The position numbers and the translations under genes were made by a program. This document shows, piece after piece, positions 15,998 through 28,650 of a stretch of 64,000 nt of DNA. The DNA is taken from assembly GCA_035765635.1 (NCBI GenBank), contig DASTWZ010000007.1, positions 62,001-126,000 of the forward strand, read 5' to 3'. This DNA comes from EW11 sp035765635 (lineage in GTDB: Bacteria; Verrucomicrobiota; Verrucomicrobiia; Opitutales; Opitutaceae). Within the stretch, counting starts at the first letter, position 1. Each line of letters opens with the position of its first letter. The notes below the pieces were generated by a model, which searched no databases, was not told the origin of the DNA, and was given only the letters and a program-made list of their open reading frames with translations.

Positions 15998-16378
15998 TTA
16001 CTTGGCGGCCTTCGGACGTTTGACGCCGTATTTGGATCGACTGCGGCGGCGCTTTTCGACGCCGGTCGCATCCAAGGTACCACGAACGATGTGGTAACGA
16101 ACACCAGGCAAGTCTTTCACACGGCCACCGCGCACCAATACGATCGAGTGTTCCTGAAGGTTGTGACCTTCGTCCGGAATATAGGAGATCACTTCGTTGC
16201 CGTTCGTGAGACGAACCTTCGCAACCTTACGGATAGCGGAGTTCGGCTTCTTAGGAGTACGAGTCATCACTTGCACGCACACGCCACGGCGAAACGGGTT
16301 GCCAGCCAAAGCCGGAGATTTCGACTTGGCGCGCACCTTGCGACGTCCTTTGCGCACGAGTTGGTTGATTGTCGGCAT
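15998..16378 (-). CDS. rpsL: 30S ribosomal protein S12
   Basis: S12 controls decoding accuracy at the A site and is the classic streptomycin resistance locus. The product starts MPTINQLVRKGRRK and has RTPKKPNSAIRKVAKVRL and RGGRVKDLPGVRYHIVRG. The lysines equivalent to K42 (in PKKPNS) and K87 (in RVKDLPG) are present, so the sequence is of the streptomycin-sensitive type. The ATG at 16378 gives 126 residues; the frame is open upstream to 16528 but without family similarity. It is the first gene of the str-S10-spc run. Confidence 0.98.
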   Translation of the reverse strand: MPTINQLVRKGRRKVRAKSKSPALAGNPFRRGVCVQVMTRTPKKPNSAIRKVAKVRLTNGNEVISYIPDEGHNLQEHSIVLVRGGRVKDLPGVRYHIVRGTLDATGVEKRRRSRSKYGVKRPKAAK

Positions 16379-17190
16379 ATCGAAGAGAGGGTCAGAAAAT
16401 GAGGAAAAGGCGCGAAACCTACCATCGAGGAAAACCTCGGCAAGATATTTTTCGCGAAAATATACTGGGCCGCAAAATTCTCCGAATTTCGAAGGAAGTT
16501 TTGCGGATAAAAAGTACCACCGACTCACGTCGGCGTACGCGGAAGCTGGCGAAAAAAAGGGAACGGATACCTGACCATATTCTTCCTCTGTAGCGCAAGC
16601 GGAATTCGGCGCGGTCGGGCGTTAATTTTTATGTGCAAAATCGCGGAACCTCGAAGCCAAGGAGTCAGATTCTCACGCGTATCAGAAATCCGGATACACA
16701 ATCAGACGCGACTTTGATTTTTACACGCGAAACCCAGCGTGCCGAAAAACTCACCCGCAGACCCAACACATTGTGGCAGGTTAGCTCTTCGACGCCGAAG
16801 GAAGTGGACAAAGCCCTCTTGAGGACGGCGATTCGGCGGCTCGTGCGAAGTCTCCAGCCGAAGGGCTCAAAAGCAAACGCGCTGCAACCCTCTTCTAGGC
16901 GATCACTTATCGAACTTTTTCACATCTCACCCGGCGTTTTCGAAACCGCGCATATTTTTAGGCGCAACTAGCCATTGTGAGGCCCCCTCCCGCCCTTGAT
17001 TATACCGTTCGAGTTGGCCGCCTCGCGCCGCGTGACGCGCACGTAAAGGGCGAACCCGGAGAAATCGAGGAAACGCAAAAAATTGGATGAAAGCAAGCGA
17101 TAATTAGCCCTTTTTTTAGGGGGAGTATGGTCGATCGGTTATTTCATCTGTTTTCGGAGCCCCGGTCTGCTTTATCCCGGAAGATGTTGG
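16379..17190. other. Gene-free region upstream of rpsL, presumed leader and promoter
   Basis: About 800 bp lie between the rpoC terminator and rpsL. No convincing gene is present: the open frames are short, Arg/Ser-rich and without family features. It probably holds the promoter and long leader of the ribosomal run. A TATAAT hexamer occurs on the minus strand at 16999-17004, but no good -35 lies at the right distance. A small hairpin CGAGG-AAAA-CCTCG lies at 16426-16439. No promoter can be called with confidence. Confidence 0.5.
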
Positions 17191-17224
17191 AAAAAAAAGC
17201 CGCGTACCCGAAAGTACGCGGCTT
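17191..17224 (-). terminator. Rho-independent terminator after rpoC
   Basis: GCCGCGTAC (17199-17207) pairs perfectly with GTACGCGGC (17214-17222), loop CCGAAA, extended by AA/TT. On the minus strand it is followed by eight T residues (17191-17198 as A on plus). It lies 31 bp past the rpoC stop and separates rpoBC from the rpsL run. Confidence 0.93.
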
Positions 17225-17254
17225 CGAAATGTGAGATGATCTGATTGGCTCAGC

Positions 17255-21403
<4,149 letters not shown>

Positions 21404-21451
21404 TTAGGATTCCCTGTTTTTGTTAAAGGCTAAGGAGCGCGAGCCGGCGCA

Positions 21452-24400
21452 TTAAGCGCCAAGGCTCAGCGCGTCGCGCTTGTTCAGCTTGATATCGAGG
21501 CCGAGGGATTGGATTTCCTTGATCAACACGTTGAAGGATTCCGGCGTGCCGGCCTGCAGCGTGTTATCGCCCTTGACGAGCGATTCGTAGATCTTGGTGC
21601 GTCCCTGGACGTCGTCGGATTTGACCGTGAGGAGTTCCTGGAGCGTGTGCGCTGCGCCATAGGCTTCGAGCGCCCACACTTCCATTTCTCCGAAACGCTG
21701 ACCACCGTATTGGGCTTTGCCGCCCAGAGGTTGCTGAGTGACCAAGGAGTAAGGACCGACCGCACGAGCGTGAATCTTGTGCGAGACCAAGTGATTCAGC
21801 TTCATCATGTAGATGTAGCCGACAACGACCTCTTGATCGAGGCGTTCACCGGTGCGTCCATCATTCAGCACGCTCTTACCCGATGAGGGGAGCTTTGCTT
21901 CCTTGAGGTACTCACGGACTCTCTTTTCCGGAATTCCGTCGAACACCGGAGTGGCGACCTTCAGACCCAGCTTCTTACAGGCCCAACCAAGGTGCGTCTC
22001 GAGAACTTGTCCGACGTTCATGCGCGAAGGCACGCCCAGCGGATTCAAGCAGATTTCGATCGGCGTGCCATCCGGCAAGAACGGCATGTCTTCTTCAGGA
22101 ACGATCTTCGCAACGACACCCTTGTTACCGTGGCGTCCGGCCATCTTGTCACCGACTTCCAGCTTCTGCTTGGTGGCAACGTAGACCTTGACCTGCTTGA
22201 TCGCGCCTGTGCCGGCGTCTTCACCAGCCTCAATGCCGGAGATCTTGCGCTCACGATCCTGCTCGAGTTCGTCGAACTTCGACTGATACGAGCCGATGAT
22301 CTCCATGATCTTGATGCGAACCGGAGACGGGTCGATTTCGACGTGCTTGGAGACGGCCGCGAGTTTGCGGAGGAGCGTCTTCGTGATCTTGCGGTTGGCC
22401 GGGATGATGATTTCGCCGGTTTGGCCGTTGACGACGTCGAGCGGAATTTTTTCGCCGAGGAGGATGTTGGACAGCGCTTCGGTCAGACCTTCGCGCAGTT
22501 TGTCCATCTGCGTCTTGTAATCTTCTTGGATCTGCTTGCTCTGGCGGCGGCGATCGGAGGGAGAGAGTTTCTCCTTCTCGAAGTCCACACGGCTAGAGAC
22601 CTTCACATCCATGATGATGCCGGCGACGCCCGACGGAACGACGAGCGAGGTGTCCTTAACATCAGCGGCTTTCTCACCGAAGATAGCGCGGAGCAGCTTT
22701 TCTTCAGGAGCGAGTTCGGTTTCCGACTTCGGCGTGATCTTGCCGACGAGGATGTCGCCTGGCTTGACCTCGGCGCCGACGCGGATGACGCCGTTGTGAT
22801 CGAGATTCTTCAGCGCTTCTTCACCGACATTCGGGATGTCGCGCGTGATTTCTTCCGGCCCGAGCTTCGTGTCGCGGGCAGTGACTTCGAATTCCTGAAT
22901 GTGGATCGAAGTGAAGATGTCTTCCTTCAGCACCTTTTCGGAGATCAGGATAGCGTCTTCGAAGTTATAGCCGTTCCAAGGCATGAACGCGACGAGCACG
23001 TTACGGCCGAGGGCCATCTCGCCGTTGTCCGTGGAGGGACCGTCTGCGATGATTTCACCGGCTTTGATCTTTTGGCCCTTCTCGACGATGGGCTTTTGAT
23101 TGAAGCAGGTGCCTGCATTCGAGCGCATGAACTTACGAAGTTCATAGACAAATACATGGTTCTTCGAATCGGTCTTCGGCGTGCGATCGAAGTTGCGCGG
23201 CAGTTCGCCGTCCTTCGTGATGACGATGCGCTTCGAATCGACGGAAGCGACGATGCCGGCTTCGTCGGCGGTCACGACGATCTTGGAGTCACGAGCGACG
23301 CGCTCTTCGATGCCGGTGCCCACGAAGGGAGCTTCGGATTGGAGAAGCGGCACGCCCTGGCGTTGCATGTTCGAACCCATCAACGCGCGATTCGCGTCGT
23401 CGTGTTCGAGGAACGGAATCATTCCAGCAGCGATCGAGATGACCTGCTTCGGAGAGACGTCCATGTAGTCGACTTCTTCCGCCGGAACTTCGAGGAACTC
23501 CCCGTCCTTACGAACGGTGACCTTACCGACGAAGTGACCCTTTTCATCGATCTCGGCGTTGGCCTGAGCGATGATCTTGGCTTCTTCCTGGTCAGCGGTG
23601 AGGTACTCGATCTTGTCGCTGACGCGACCATCACGAGCCGTGCGGTACGGCGTTTCGATGAAGCCGAATTCGTTCACTCGAGCGTAGGTCGAGAGTGAAT
23701 TGATCAAACCGATGTTCGGACCTTCAGGCGTTTCGATCGGGCAAATGCGGCCGTAGTGCGACGGGTGAACGTCACGCACTTCAAAGCCAGCGCGTTCGCG
23801 ATTGAGACCTCCAGGTCCAAGGGCGGAGAGACGACGTTTGTGCGTCACCTCGGCCAAAGGATTGATCTGGTCCATGAACTGCGACAGCTGGCTGCGAGCG
23901 AAGAAATCGCGGATGACCGTGGTGAGCGCCTTCGGGTTGATCAGCTTTTGTGGTGTGATCGAGTCGACGCTCTGGTCGTACATCGTCATGCGCTCGCGAA
24001 CGAGACGCTCCGTGCGGGAGAGACCCACGCGGCACTGATTGGCGAGCAATTCGCCGACTGTGCGAACGCGGCGGCTGCCGAGGTGATCGATATCGTCGAC
24101 GACACCTTCACCGCGCTTCAGGCGAACAAGATATTTCGTCGCGGCGACGACGTCACCGGACTCGAGAATGCGTTGTTCGAGATCGACCTTGAGACCGAGC
24201 TTTTGGTTGACCTTGTAGCGGCCGACGCGGCCGAGGTCGTAGCGCTTGGGATCGAAGAACAGACGCTTGAGGAGAGCCTTGGCATTGGCCGTGGTCGGCG
24301 GCTCACCCGGGCGGAGACGCTTGTAGATTTCCTTGAGCGCTTCTTCTTCGTTGCGCGTCGGGTCTTTTTTGAGAGCGCGGATGATCGCGCCTTCGTCGGC

Positions 24401-25228
24401 CGAAGTGTCGATGACGCGCAGCGTCGCGATCTCGTGCTTCTCGAACGTGCGGACGATTTGCTTCGTGAGCGGTTCAAACGCCCGGGCGAGAACAACGCCC
24501 TTTTGCGCGTCGATCGCGTCTTCGACGAGAACGAGCGTGGAAACGTTTTCCAGATCGAGCGCTTTCGAGACCTTCAGATCCTTGATCTCGTAGAAGAGGT
24601 TCAGGATATCGATGTCGGAGCTGAAGCCGACGGCGCGAAGCAGCGTCGTAATGAGGAATTTGCGGCGACGGCGGCGGCGGTCGAGGTAGACATAGAGCAG
24701 GTCGTTATTGTCGAACTGCGTCTCGAGCCAAGTGCCGCGATCCGGGATGATGCGGAACGAATGCAGCGGCTTGCCGTTCGGGTGCGGCGTGACTTCGAAG
24801 GCGATGCCGGGCGAGCGGTGTAGTTGAGAAACCACTACACGCTCGGCGCCATTGATGATGAACGAACCGCGGTCCGTCACCATTGGGATTTCTCCCATGT
24901 AAATTTCTTCGTCCTTGATGAAGTCTTCTTCGCGGAGGCGGAGCTTCACGTAGAGCGGAACCGAGTATGTAATGCCCTCACGGATACACTCGATCTCGGT
25001 GTTCTTCGGATCGCCGAGCGTATAGGAAACGTACTCGAGGACCAACCGACCATCGTAGGATTCGATTGGGAAAACTTCGCGGAAAACGGCCTCGAGGCCT
25101 TGAGGCTTGCGCTGCTTCTCGGGCACGCCCTTTTGCAAAAAGTCCAGGTAGGACGTGATCTGAATCTCGATCAGATTCGGCGGTTGAATGACTTCTCTGA
25201 GTTTACCGAAGTTAACGCGGTCGGACAT
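21452..25228 (-). CDS. rpoB: DNA-directed RNA polymerase subunit beta
   Basis: Second large subunit of RNA polymerase and the target of rifampicin. The rifampicin region at residues 446-475 reads SQLSQFMDQINPLAEVTHKR and onward, and D453, H463 and S468 match the sensitive-type D516, H526 and S531 of E. coli. VRDVHPSHYGRICPIETPEGPNIGLI follows, and near the end GRHGNKGVV and GGQRFGEMEVWALEAYGA are present. Length 1258 is somewhat short of E. coli (1342). A hairpin lies in the 202-bp rplL-rpoB gap. Confidence 0.99.
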   Translation of the reverse strand: MSDRVNFGKLREVIQPPNLIEIQITSYLDFLQKGVPEKQRKPQGLEAVFREVFPIESYDGRLVLEYVSYTLGDPKNTEIECIREGITYSVPLYVKLRLREEDFIKDEEIYMGEIPMVTDRGSFIINGAERVVVSQLHRSPGIAFEVTPHPNGKPLHSFRIIPDRGTWLETQFDNNDLLYVYLDRRRRRRKFLITTLLRAVGFSSDIDILNLFYEIKDLKVSKALDLENVSTLVLVEDAIDAQKGVVLARAFEPLTKQIVRTFEKHEIATLRVIDTSADEGAIIRALKKDPTRNEEEALKEIYKRLRPGEPPTTANAKALLKRLFFDPKRYDLGRVGRYKVNQKLGLKVDLEQRILESGDVVAATKYLVRLKRGEGVVDDIDHLGSRRVRTVGELLANQCRVGLSRTERLVRERMTMYDQSVDSITPQKLINPKALTTVIRDFFARSQLSQFMDQINPLAEVTHKRRLSALGPGGLNRERAGFEVRDVHPSHYGRICPIETPEGPNIGLINSLSTYARVNEFGFIETPYRTARDGRVSDKIEYLTADQEEAKIIAQANAEIDEKGHFVGKVTVRKDGEFLEVPAEEVDYMDVSPKQVISIAAGMIPFLEHDDANRALMGSNMQRQGVPLLQSEAPFVGTGIEERVARDSKIVVTADEAGIVASVDSKRIVITKDGELPRNFDRTPKTDSKNHVFVYELRKFMRSNAGTCFNQKPIVEKGQKIKAGEIIADGPSTDNGEMALGRNVLVAFMPWNGYNFEDAILISEKVLKEDIFTSIHIQEFEVTARDTKLGPEEITRDIPNVGEEALKNLDHNGVIRVGAEVKPGDILVGKITPKSETELAPEEKLLRAIFGEKAADVKDTSLVVPSGVAGIIMDVKVSSRVDFEKEKLSPSDRRRQSKQIQEDYKTQMDKLREGLTEALSNILLGEKIPLDVVNGQTGEIIIPANRKITKTLLRKLAAVSKHVEIDPSPVRIKIMEIIGSYQSKFDELEQDRERKISGIEAGEDAGTGAIKQVKVYVATKQKLEVGDKMAGRHGNKGVVAKIVPEEDMPFLPDGTPIEICLNPLGVPSRMNVGQVLETHLGWACKKLGLKVATPVFDGIPEKRVREYLKEAKLPSSGKSVLNDGRTGERLDQEVVVGYIYMMKLNHLVSHKIHARAVGPYSLVTQQPLGGKAQYGGQRFGEMEVWALEAYGAAHTLQELLTVKSDDVQGRTKIYESLVKGDNTLQAGTPESFNVLIKEIQSLGLDIKLNKRDALSLGA

Positions 25229-25350
25229 GAGTTTTCCCAGTTAGGATGAATACAGACACAGCGCGGCAGGATGCGCGCTCAACACAGCACAGACGTCACC
25301 CGTTGGGCGGGGCGAACGCTGGGAGGAAATACAAACAAAGAACAAAATGA

Positions 25351-25392
25351 AAAAAGGCAAAGGACAGGCCGCGTCAGAGCACGGCCTGTCCT
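25351..25392 (-). terminator. Attenuator-like hairpin between rplL and rpoB
   Basis: AGGACAGGCCG (25361-25371) pairs perfectly over 11 bp with CGGCCTGTCCT (25382-25392) around a 10-nt loop. On the minus strand it is followed by TTGCCTTTTTTC, a T-rich stretch. It lies 39 bp past rplL and about 120 bp before rpoB. In E. coli a partial terminator at the same place lowers rpoBC relative to rplJL, and this hairpin likely does the same. Confidence 0.75.
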
Positions 25393-25430
25393 GGAAAAAT
25401 AGGAGAATGTGCGACAGTAATCGCCAACTC

Positions 25431-25820
25431 TTACTTGAGTTCGACCTTCGCGCCGGCCGCTTCGAGCTTCTTCTTGATGTCTTCGGCTTCGGCCTTCGCG
25501 ACGTTTTCCTTGACCGGCTTCGGAGCGCCTTCGACGAGGTCCTTCGCTTCCTTCAGGCCGAGGCCCGTGATAGCGCGGACTTCCTTGATGACGCCGATCT
25601 TGTTCGCGCCAGCTTCCTTCAGGACGATGGTGAACTCCGTCTGGGCTTCAGCAGCAGGGGCTGCAGCACCAGCGGCAGCGCCACCTGCAGGAGCAGCGGC
25701 AACCGCAGCGGCGGCGGAAACGCCCCACTTGGCTTCGAGGTCTTTGACGAGGGCGGCGAGGTCGAGGATCGACTGGCCGGACAGCCACTCGATGACTTGG
25801 TCTTTTGTGATGTTGCTCAT
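25431..25820 (-). CDS. rplL: 50S ribosomal protein L7/L12
   Basis: L12 forms the flexible stalk that recruits translation GTPases. The N-terminal dimer domain (TKDQVIEWLSGQSILDLAALVKDLEAKWGVS) is followed by an Ala/Gly/Pro hinge (about residues 38-58) and the C-terminal domain with FTIVLKEAGANKIGVIKEVRAITGLGLKEAKDLVEGAPKPVKE, near-canonical. At 129 residues it has normal length. It lies between rplJ (127-bp gap) and rpoB. Confidence 0.98.
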   Translation of the reverse strand: MSNITKDQVIEWLSGQSILDLAALVKDLEAKWGVSAAAAVAAAPAGGAAAGAAAPAAEAQTEFTIVLKEAGANKIGVIKEVRAITGLGLKEAKDLVEGAPKPVKENVAKAEAEDIKKKLEAAGAKVELK

Positions 25821-25947
25821 GATTATCTTCTGAGGCGGCTAGCGATTTCGAAAGGTGAAATGCGTTTAAGGGACGTATCCCCTAGCCTGCCTCTTTTGAT
25901 GTTATTTCGGACGATCGACGAAAGAGGAGCCGATCGGCCAAAAGGGT

Positions 25948-26439
25948 TTAGGCGGCGGGTGTTTCCTCTTTCTTAACCTTGGCGTCGAGGACGCGGACAA
26001 AAGCAGCGCCGGTCTGCATGAACAGCCCGAGAAGCTGCGAACGAAGCGCATCCATCGAGGGCAAGTCGGCAATCTTCGCCAAGTCAGCAGCGCTGATCAG
26101 CTTCTTGTCCATCACGCCGACTTTGACTTCGAGCTTCTGCTTTTCTTCGAAAAACTTCTTCAGAACCTTGGCGACACCAGCGGGATTTTTTCCGCCAACA
26201 ACAACCGCGGTCGGGCCCGTCAGGGAACCTTCGACATCGGGCAAGCCCATCGCCTTCGCGGCAACGCGGAGGGAGCTGTTCTTGACGACGTGGAATTCGG
26301 CCTTTTCGCCAGCCAAGCGGCTGCGGAGTTCGGCCACATCAGCGACGGTGACCTTGGTGAAGTTCGCGAGAATGACGTAGTCGCTCTTCTTGAGGTGACC
26401 CTCGACTTCCGAAATCAGATATTGCTTTTCAACTCTCAT
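25948..26439 (-). CDS. rplJ: 50S ribosomal protein L10
   Basis: L10 anchors the L12 dimers to the 50S stalk base. The product shows SDYVILANFTKVTVADVAELRSRLAGEKAEFHVVKNSSLRVAAK and GLPDVEGSLTGPTAVVVGGKNPAGVAKVLKKFFEE, then LPSMDALRSQLLGLFMQ, at 163 residues, the usual length. Only 12 bp separate it from rplA, so the long L10 leader known from E. coli is not present upstream. Confidence 0.97.
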   Translation of the reverse strand: MRVEKQYLISEVEGHLKKSDYVILANFTKVTVADVAELRSRLAGEKAEFHVVKNSSLRVAAKAMGLPDVEGSLTGPTAVVVGGKNPAGVAKVLKKFFEEKQKLEVKVGVMDKKLISAADLAKIADLPSMDALRSQLLGLFMQTGAAFVRVLDAKVKKEETPAA

Positions 26440-26451
26440 GGTCGTGGGTGC

Positions 26452-27144
26452 TTAGAAACGGTTGAACTCAGTCGAGGCGAGACGCACGGACGGGCTCTGG
26501 CTCGAGGAAATAGCGACGGTCTTGATGTACTGGCCCTTGAAGGAAGCGGGCTTGGCTTTGCCAACCGCTTCGATGACAGCGCCGACATTCTCGACGATCT
26601 GCTCAGCGGTGAACGAGCGCTTGCCGACGCCCACGCCGATGTTGCAGGCCTTGTCCATCTTGAATTCGACGCGACCGGCCTTAACTGCCTTGATGCCGCC
26701 GGGGATGTCGTCGGTTACCGTGCCCGACTTCGGGTTCGGCATCAGGCCTTTCGGACCGAGGACGCGAGCGATCGTACGAACGGTCTTCATCGCTTCGGTC
26801 GTCGCAATCGCGACATCGAAATCGAGCCAGCCTTCATTGATCTTCGCCATCATGTCTTGAAGACCGGCGAAATCAGCGCCAGCGGCGAGAGCGGCTTGCG
26901 GATTGTCGGTGAAGACGAGGACGCGGACCCTTTTGCCAGAACCATTCGGCAGCGGCGTGGTGCCGCGGACCATCTGATCGCCCTGGGCGGGATCGACGCC
27001 GAGGCGGAATGAAATTTCGACGGTTTCGTCGAACTTTGCTTTCGGGAATTTCGCGAGGATCTGAACGGCTTCGTTCAACGAATAATCCTTCGCGAGGTCA
27101 GCGACCTTGACGGCGCTGCGGTAGCGTTTGCTGTGTTTTTCCAT
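26452..27144 (-). CDS. rplA: 50S ribosomal protein L1
   Basis: L1 forms the mobile stalk that moves deacylated tRNA out of the E site, and it commonly represses its own operon. The sequence has SLNEAVQILAKFPKAKFDETVEISFRLGVDPAQGDQMVRGTTPLPNGSGKRVRVLVF, VLGPKGLMPNPKSGTVT and GRVEFKMDKACNIGVGVGKRSF, all typical. AAGGAG precedes the ATG by about 6 nt. At 230 residues it is normal, and it follows rplK. Confidence 0.98.
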   Translation of the reverse strand: MEKHSKRYRSAVKVADLAKDYSLNEAVQILAKFPKAKFDETVEISFRLGVDPAQGDQMVRGTTPLPNGSGKRVRVLVFTDNPQAALAAGADFAGLQDMMAKINEGWLDFDVAIATTEAMKTVRTIARVLGPKGLMPNPKSGTVTDDIPGGIKAVKAGRVEFKMDKACNIGVGVGKRSFTAEQIVENVGAVIEAVGKAKPASFKGQYIKTVAISSSQSPSVRLASTEFNRF

Positions 27145-27206
27145 TATTACTCCTTGCGGTGCGAACGTCTCGAAAGACTCCCGCGGTGAGTGGTTACGAG
27201 TGAAAG

Positions 27207-27632
27207 TTAGTCGACGACTTCGATGCCCATGTTACGGGCAGTGCCGGCGATGATCTTGACGCCAGCTTCCTCGTCTTTGGCGTTCATATCCTTCTGCTTG
27301 ATCTTCCAGATCTCAGCGAGCTGCTTCTTGGTCACCTTTCCGACCTTGTCCTGGTTCGGTTTGGCCGAGCCGGAAGCGATGTTTGCCGCCTTCTTCAGGA
27401 GGACAGACGCCGGGGGCGACTTGAGGATGAAGGTGAAGCTCTTATCCGAAAAGACGGTGATAACCACCGGCAAAATCATGCCGGCTTGATCCTTTGTACG
27501 AGCGTTGAACTCCTTACAAAAGGCCATGATGTTGACGCCTTGCGCACCGAGTGCGGGACCGACCGGAGGAGCCGGATTTGCTGCGCCAGCGGGAAGCTGG
27601 AGGCGAATGTAACCTTGAATCTTCTTAGCCAT
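27207..27632 (-). CDS. rplK: 50S ribosomal protein L11
   Basis: L11 is part of the GTPase-associated centre and is needed for RelA-dependent stringent response. The 141-residue product reads IQGYIRLQLPAGAANPAPPVGPALGAQGVNIMAFCKEFNARTKDQAGMILPVVITVFSDKSFTFILKSPPASVLLKKAA, very close to consensus, with the usual length. It is followed by rplA after 62 bp and preceded by nusG. Confidence 0.98.
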   Translation of the reverse strand: MAKKIQGYIRLQLPAGAANPAPPVGPALGAQGVNIMAFCKEFNARTKDQAGMILPVVITVFSDKSFTFILKSPPASVLLKKAANIASGSAKPNQDKVGKVTKKQLAEIWKIKQKDMNAKDEEAGVKIIAGTARNMGIEVVD

Positions 27633-27693
27633 GGTGGCGGATAATCAGTGAACGATACGGGTGGGTGAACGGCGGTTGCAAAGAGGCGTCGCG

Positions 27694-28272
27694 TCAGTCG
27701 GTGAGGCGTTGCACCTGCCAGTATTCTAGTTCGACCGGCGTAAAACGGCCGAAAATGGAGACGGAAATCTTGAGCTTTCCGCGTGCTGGATCGATCTCGT
27801 CGATACGACCCGTGAGGTTGGCGAATGCGCCATCGGTGATCTTAACCTCTTCACCGATTTCGTAGGAAACTTTCGGCACTTCCTTGCCGCTTGCGGCTTC
27901 GATGCGGGAGCGGATCTCGTCGATTTCCGCCTGCCGCAAAGCTGCCGGACTATCGCCGCCGACAAAGCCGATCACGCCGGCGACTTCCTTGACGAAGTAC
28001 CACGGCTTGTTGATCAGCTTCTTGTCGTCTCCGTAGAGACGCATGTTGATGAAAACGTAGCCCGGATAAAGCTTCCGGGTTTTGGTGCTCTTCTTGCCGC
28101 TCTTAACCTCGGAGACGACCTCGGTCGGAAGGAGAACTTCGAAGATATAATCATCGAGCTCTTCTGCCTTCTTAAACTTTTCGATGTAGGTCTTCACCTT
28201 GTTCTCCTGACCGGAGAGCGTGTGAAGCGCGAACCACTGGGCGCCTGGATTCGAGGTTACTTGAGCGGACAT
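27694..28272 (-). CDS. nusG: Transcription termination/antitermination protein NusG
   Basis: NusG binds RNA polymerase through its N-terminal domain and Rho or S10 through its KOW domain. The N-terminal NGN domain shows QWFALHTLSGQENKVKTYIEK and the KRKLYPGYVFINM-type segment (TRKLYPGYVFINMRL). The KOW domain at about residues 135-190 reads GEEVKITDGAFANLTGRIDEIDPARGKLKISVSIFGRFTPVELEYWQVQ. At 192 residues it is near the usual size. It starts 9 bp after secE. Confidence 0.98.
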   Translation of the reverse strand: MSAQVTSNPGAQWFALHTLSGQENKVKTYIEKFKKAEELDDYIFEVLLPTEVVSEVKSGKKSTKTRKLYPGYVFINMRLYGDDKKLINKPWYFVKEVAGVIGFVGGDSPAALRQAEIDEIRSRIEAASGKEVPKVSYEIGEEVKITDGAFANLTGRIDEIDPARGKLKISVSIFGRFTPVELEYWQVQRLTD

Positions 28273-28281
28273 GGAAAGAGC

Positions 28282-28485
28282 TTAGCTGACCCAGGAAGTG
28301 AAGAGGTCAACGACTTGATAGAGAGCAAAGTCGCTGATGGACGTAAAAACGCCGAGGATGACGGCCGCGATGATCACCACGACCGTTGAATCACGCAGCT
28401 CGGTACGCGTTGGCCAGGTGGCCTTCTTGAGCTCGTCGATCATTTCGCCGACGAAGATACGAGTGCTGCGGAACGGGTTTTTCAT
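28282..28485 (-). CDS. secE: Preprotein translocase subunit SecE
   Basis: SecE clamps the SecY channel in the inner membrane. The 67-residue single-helix form has an amphipathic helix GEMIDELKKATWPTRTELRDSTVVVI, with the conserved KKATWPTR motif, followed by one membrane span (about residues 36-60). This short form is normal outside the enterobacteria. It stands between tRNA-Trp and nusG, the conserved order. Confidence 0.97.
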   Translation of the reverse strand: MKNPFRSTRIFVGEMIDELKKATWPTRTELRDSTVVVIIAAVILGVFTSISDFALYQVVDLFTSWVS

Positions 28486-28501
28486 TAACTGTGAAATTTG
28501 G

Positions 28502-28574
28502 CAGGCGCGGAGGGAATCGAACCCCCAACCAACGGTTTTGGAGACCGCTACTCTACCAATTGAGCTACACGCCT
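28502..28574 (-). tRNA. tRNA-Trp (CCA anticodon)
   Basis: A 73-nt cloverleaf on the minus strand. The 7-bp acceptor is AGGCGTG with CGCGCCT (one G-T pair), and the D-arm has GCTCAATTGGTAGAGT. The anticodon loop CTCCAAA gives CCA, and the T-arm GGGGGTTCGATTCCCTC includes TTCGA. The discriminator is G and CCA is not encoded. It lies between tuf and secE, a place where tRNA-Trp is common. Confidence 0.97.
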
Positions 28575-28650
28575 GTGATTTTGTCTTTTAGACGACGCAG
28601 CCGAGGCCCCAGGAAGAGGCCTCGGCGGTCGAATCTAAAGAGACGAGAAC

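Noticed and set aside
16633..16971. Open frame of 112 codons between rpoC and rpsL on the plus strand
   Set aside because: Arg/Ser-rich, no family similarity, opposite to the surrounding operons and in a leader-like region; most likely chance.
16999..17004. TATAAT hexamer on the minus strand upstream of rpsL
   Set aside because: No acceptable -35 at 16-18 bp and no extended -10 motif; too weak to call a promoter.
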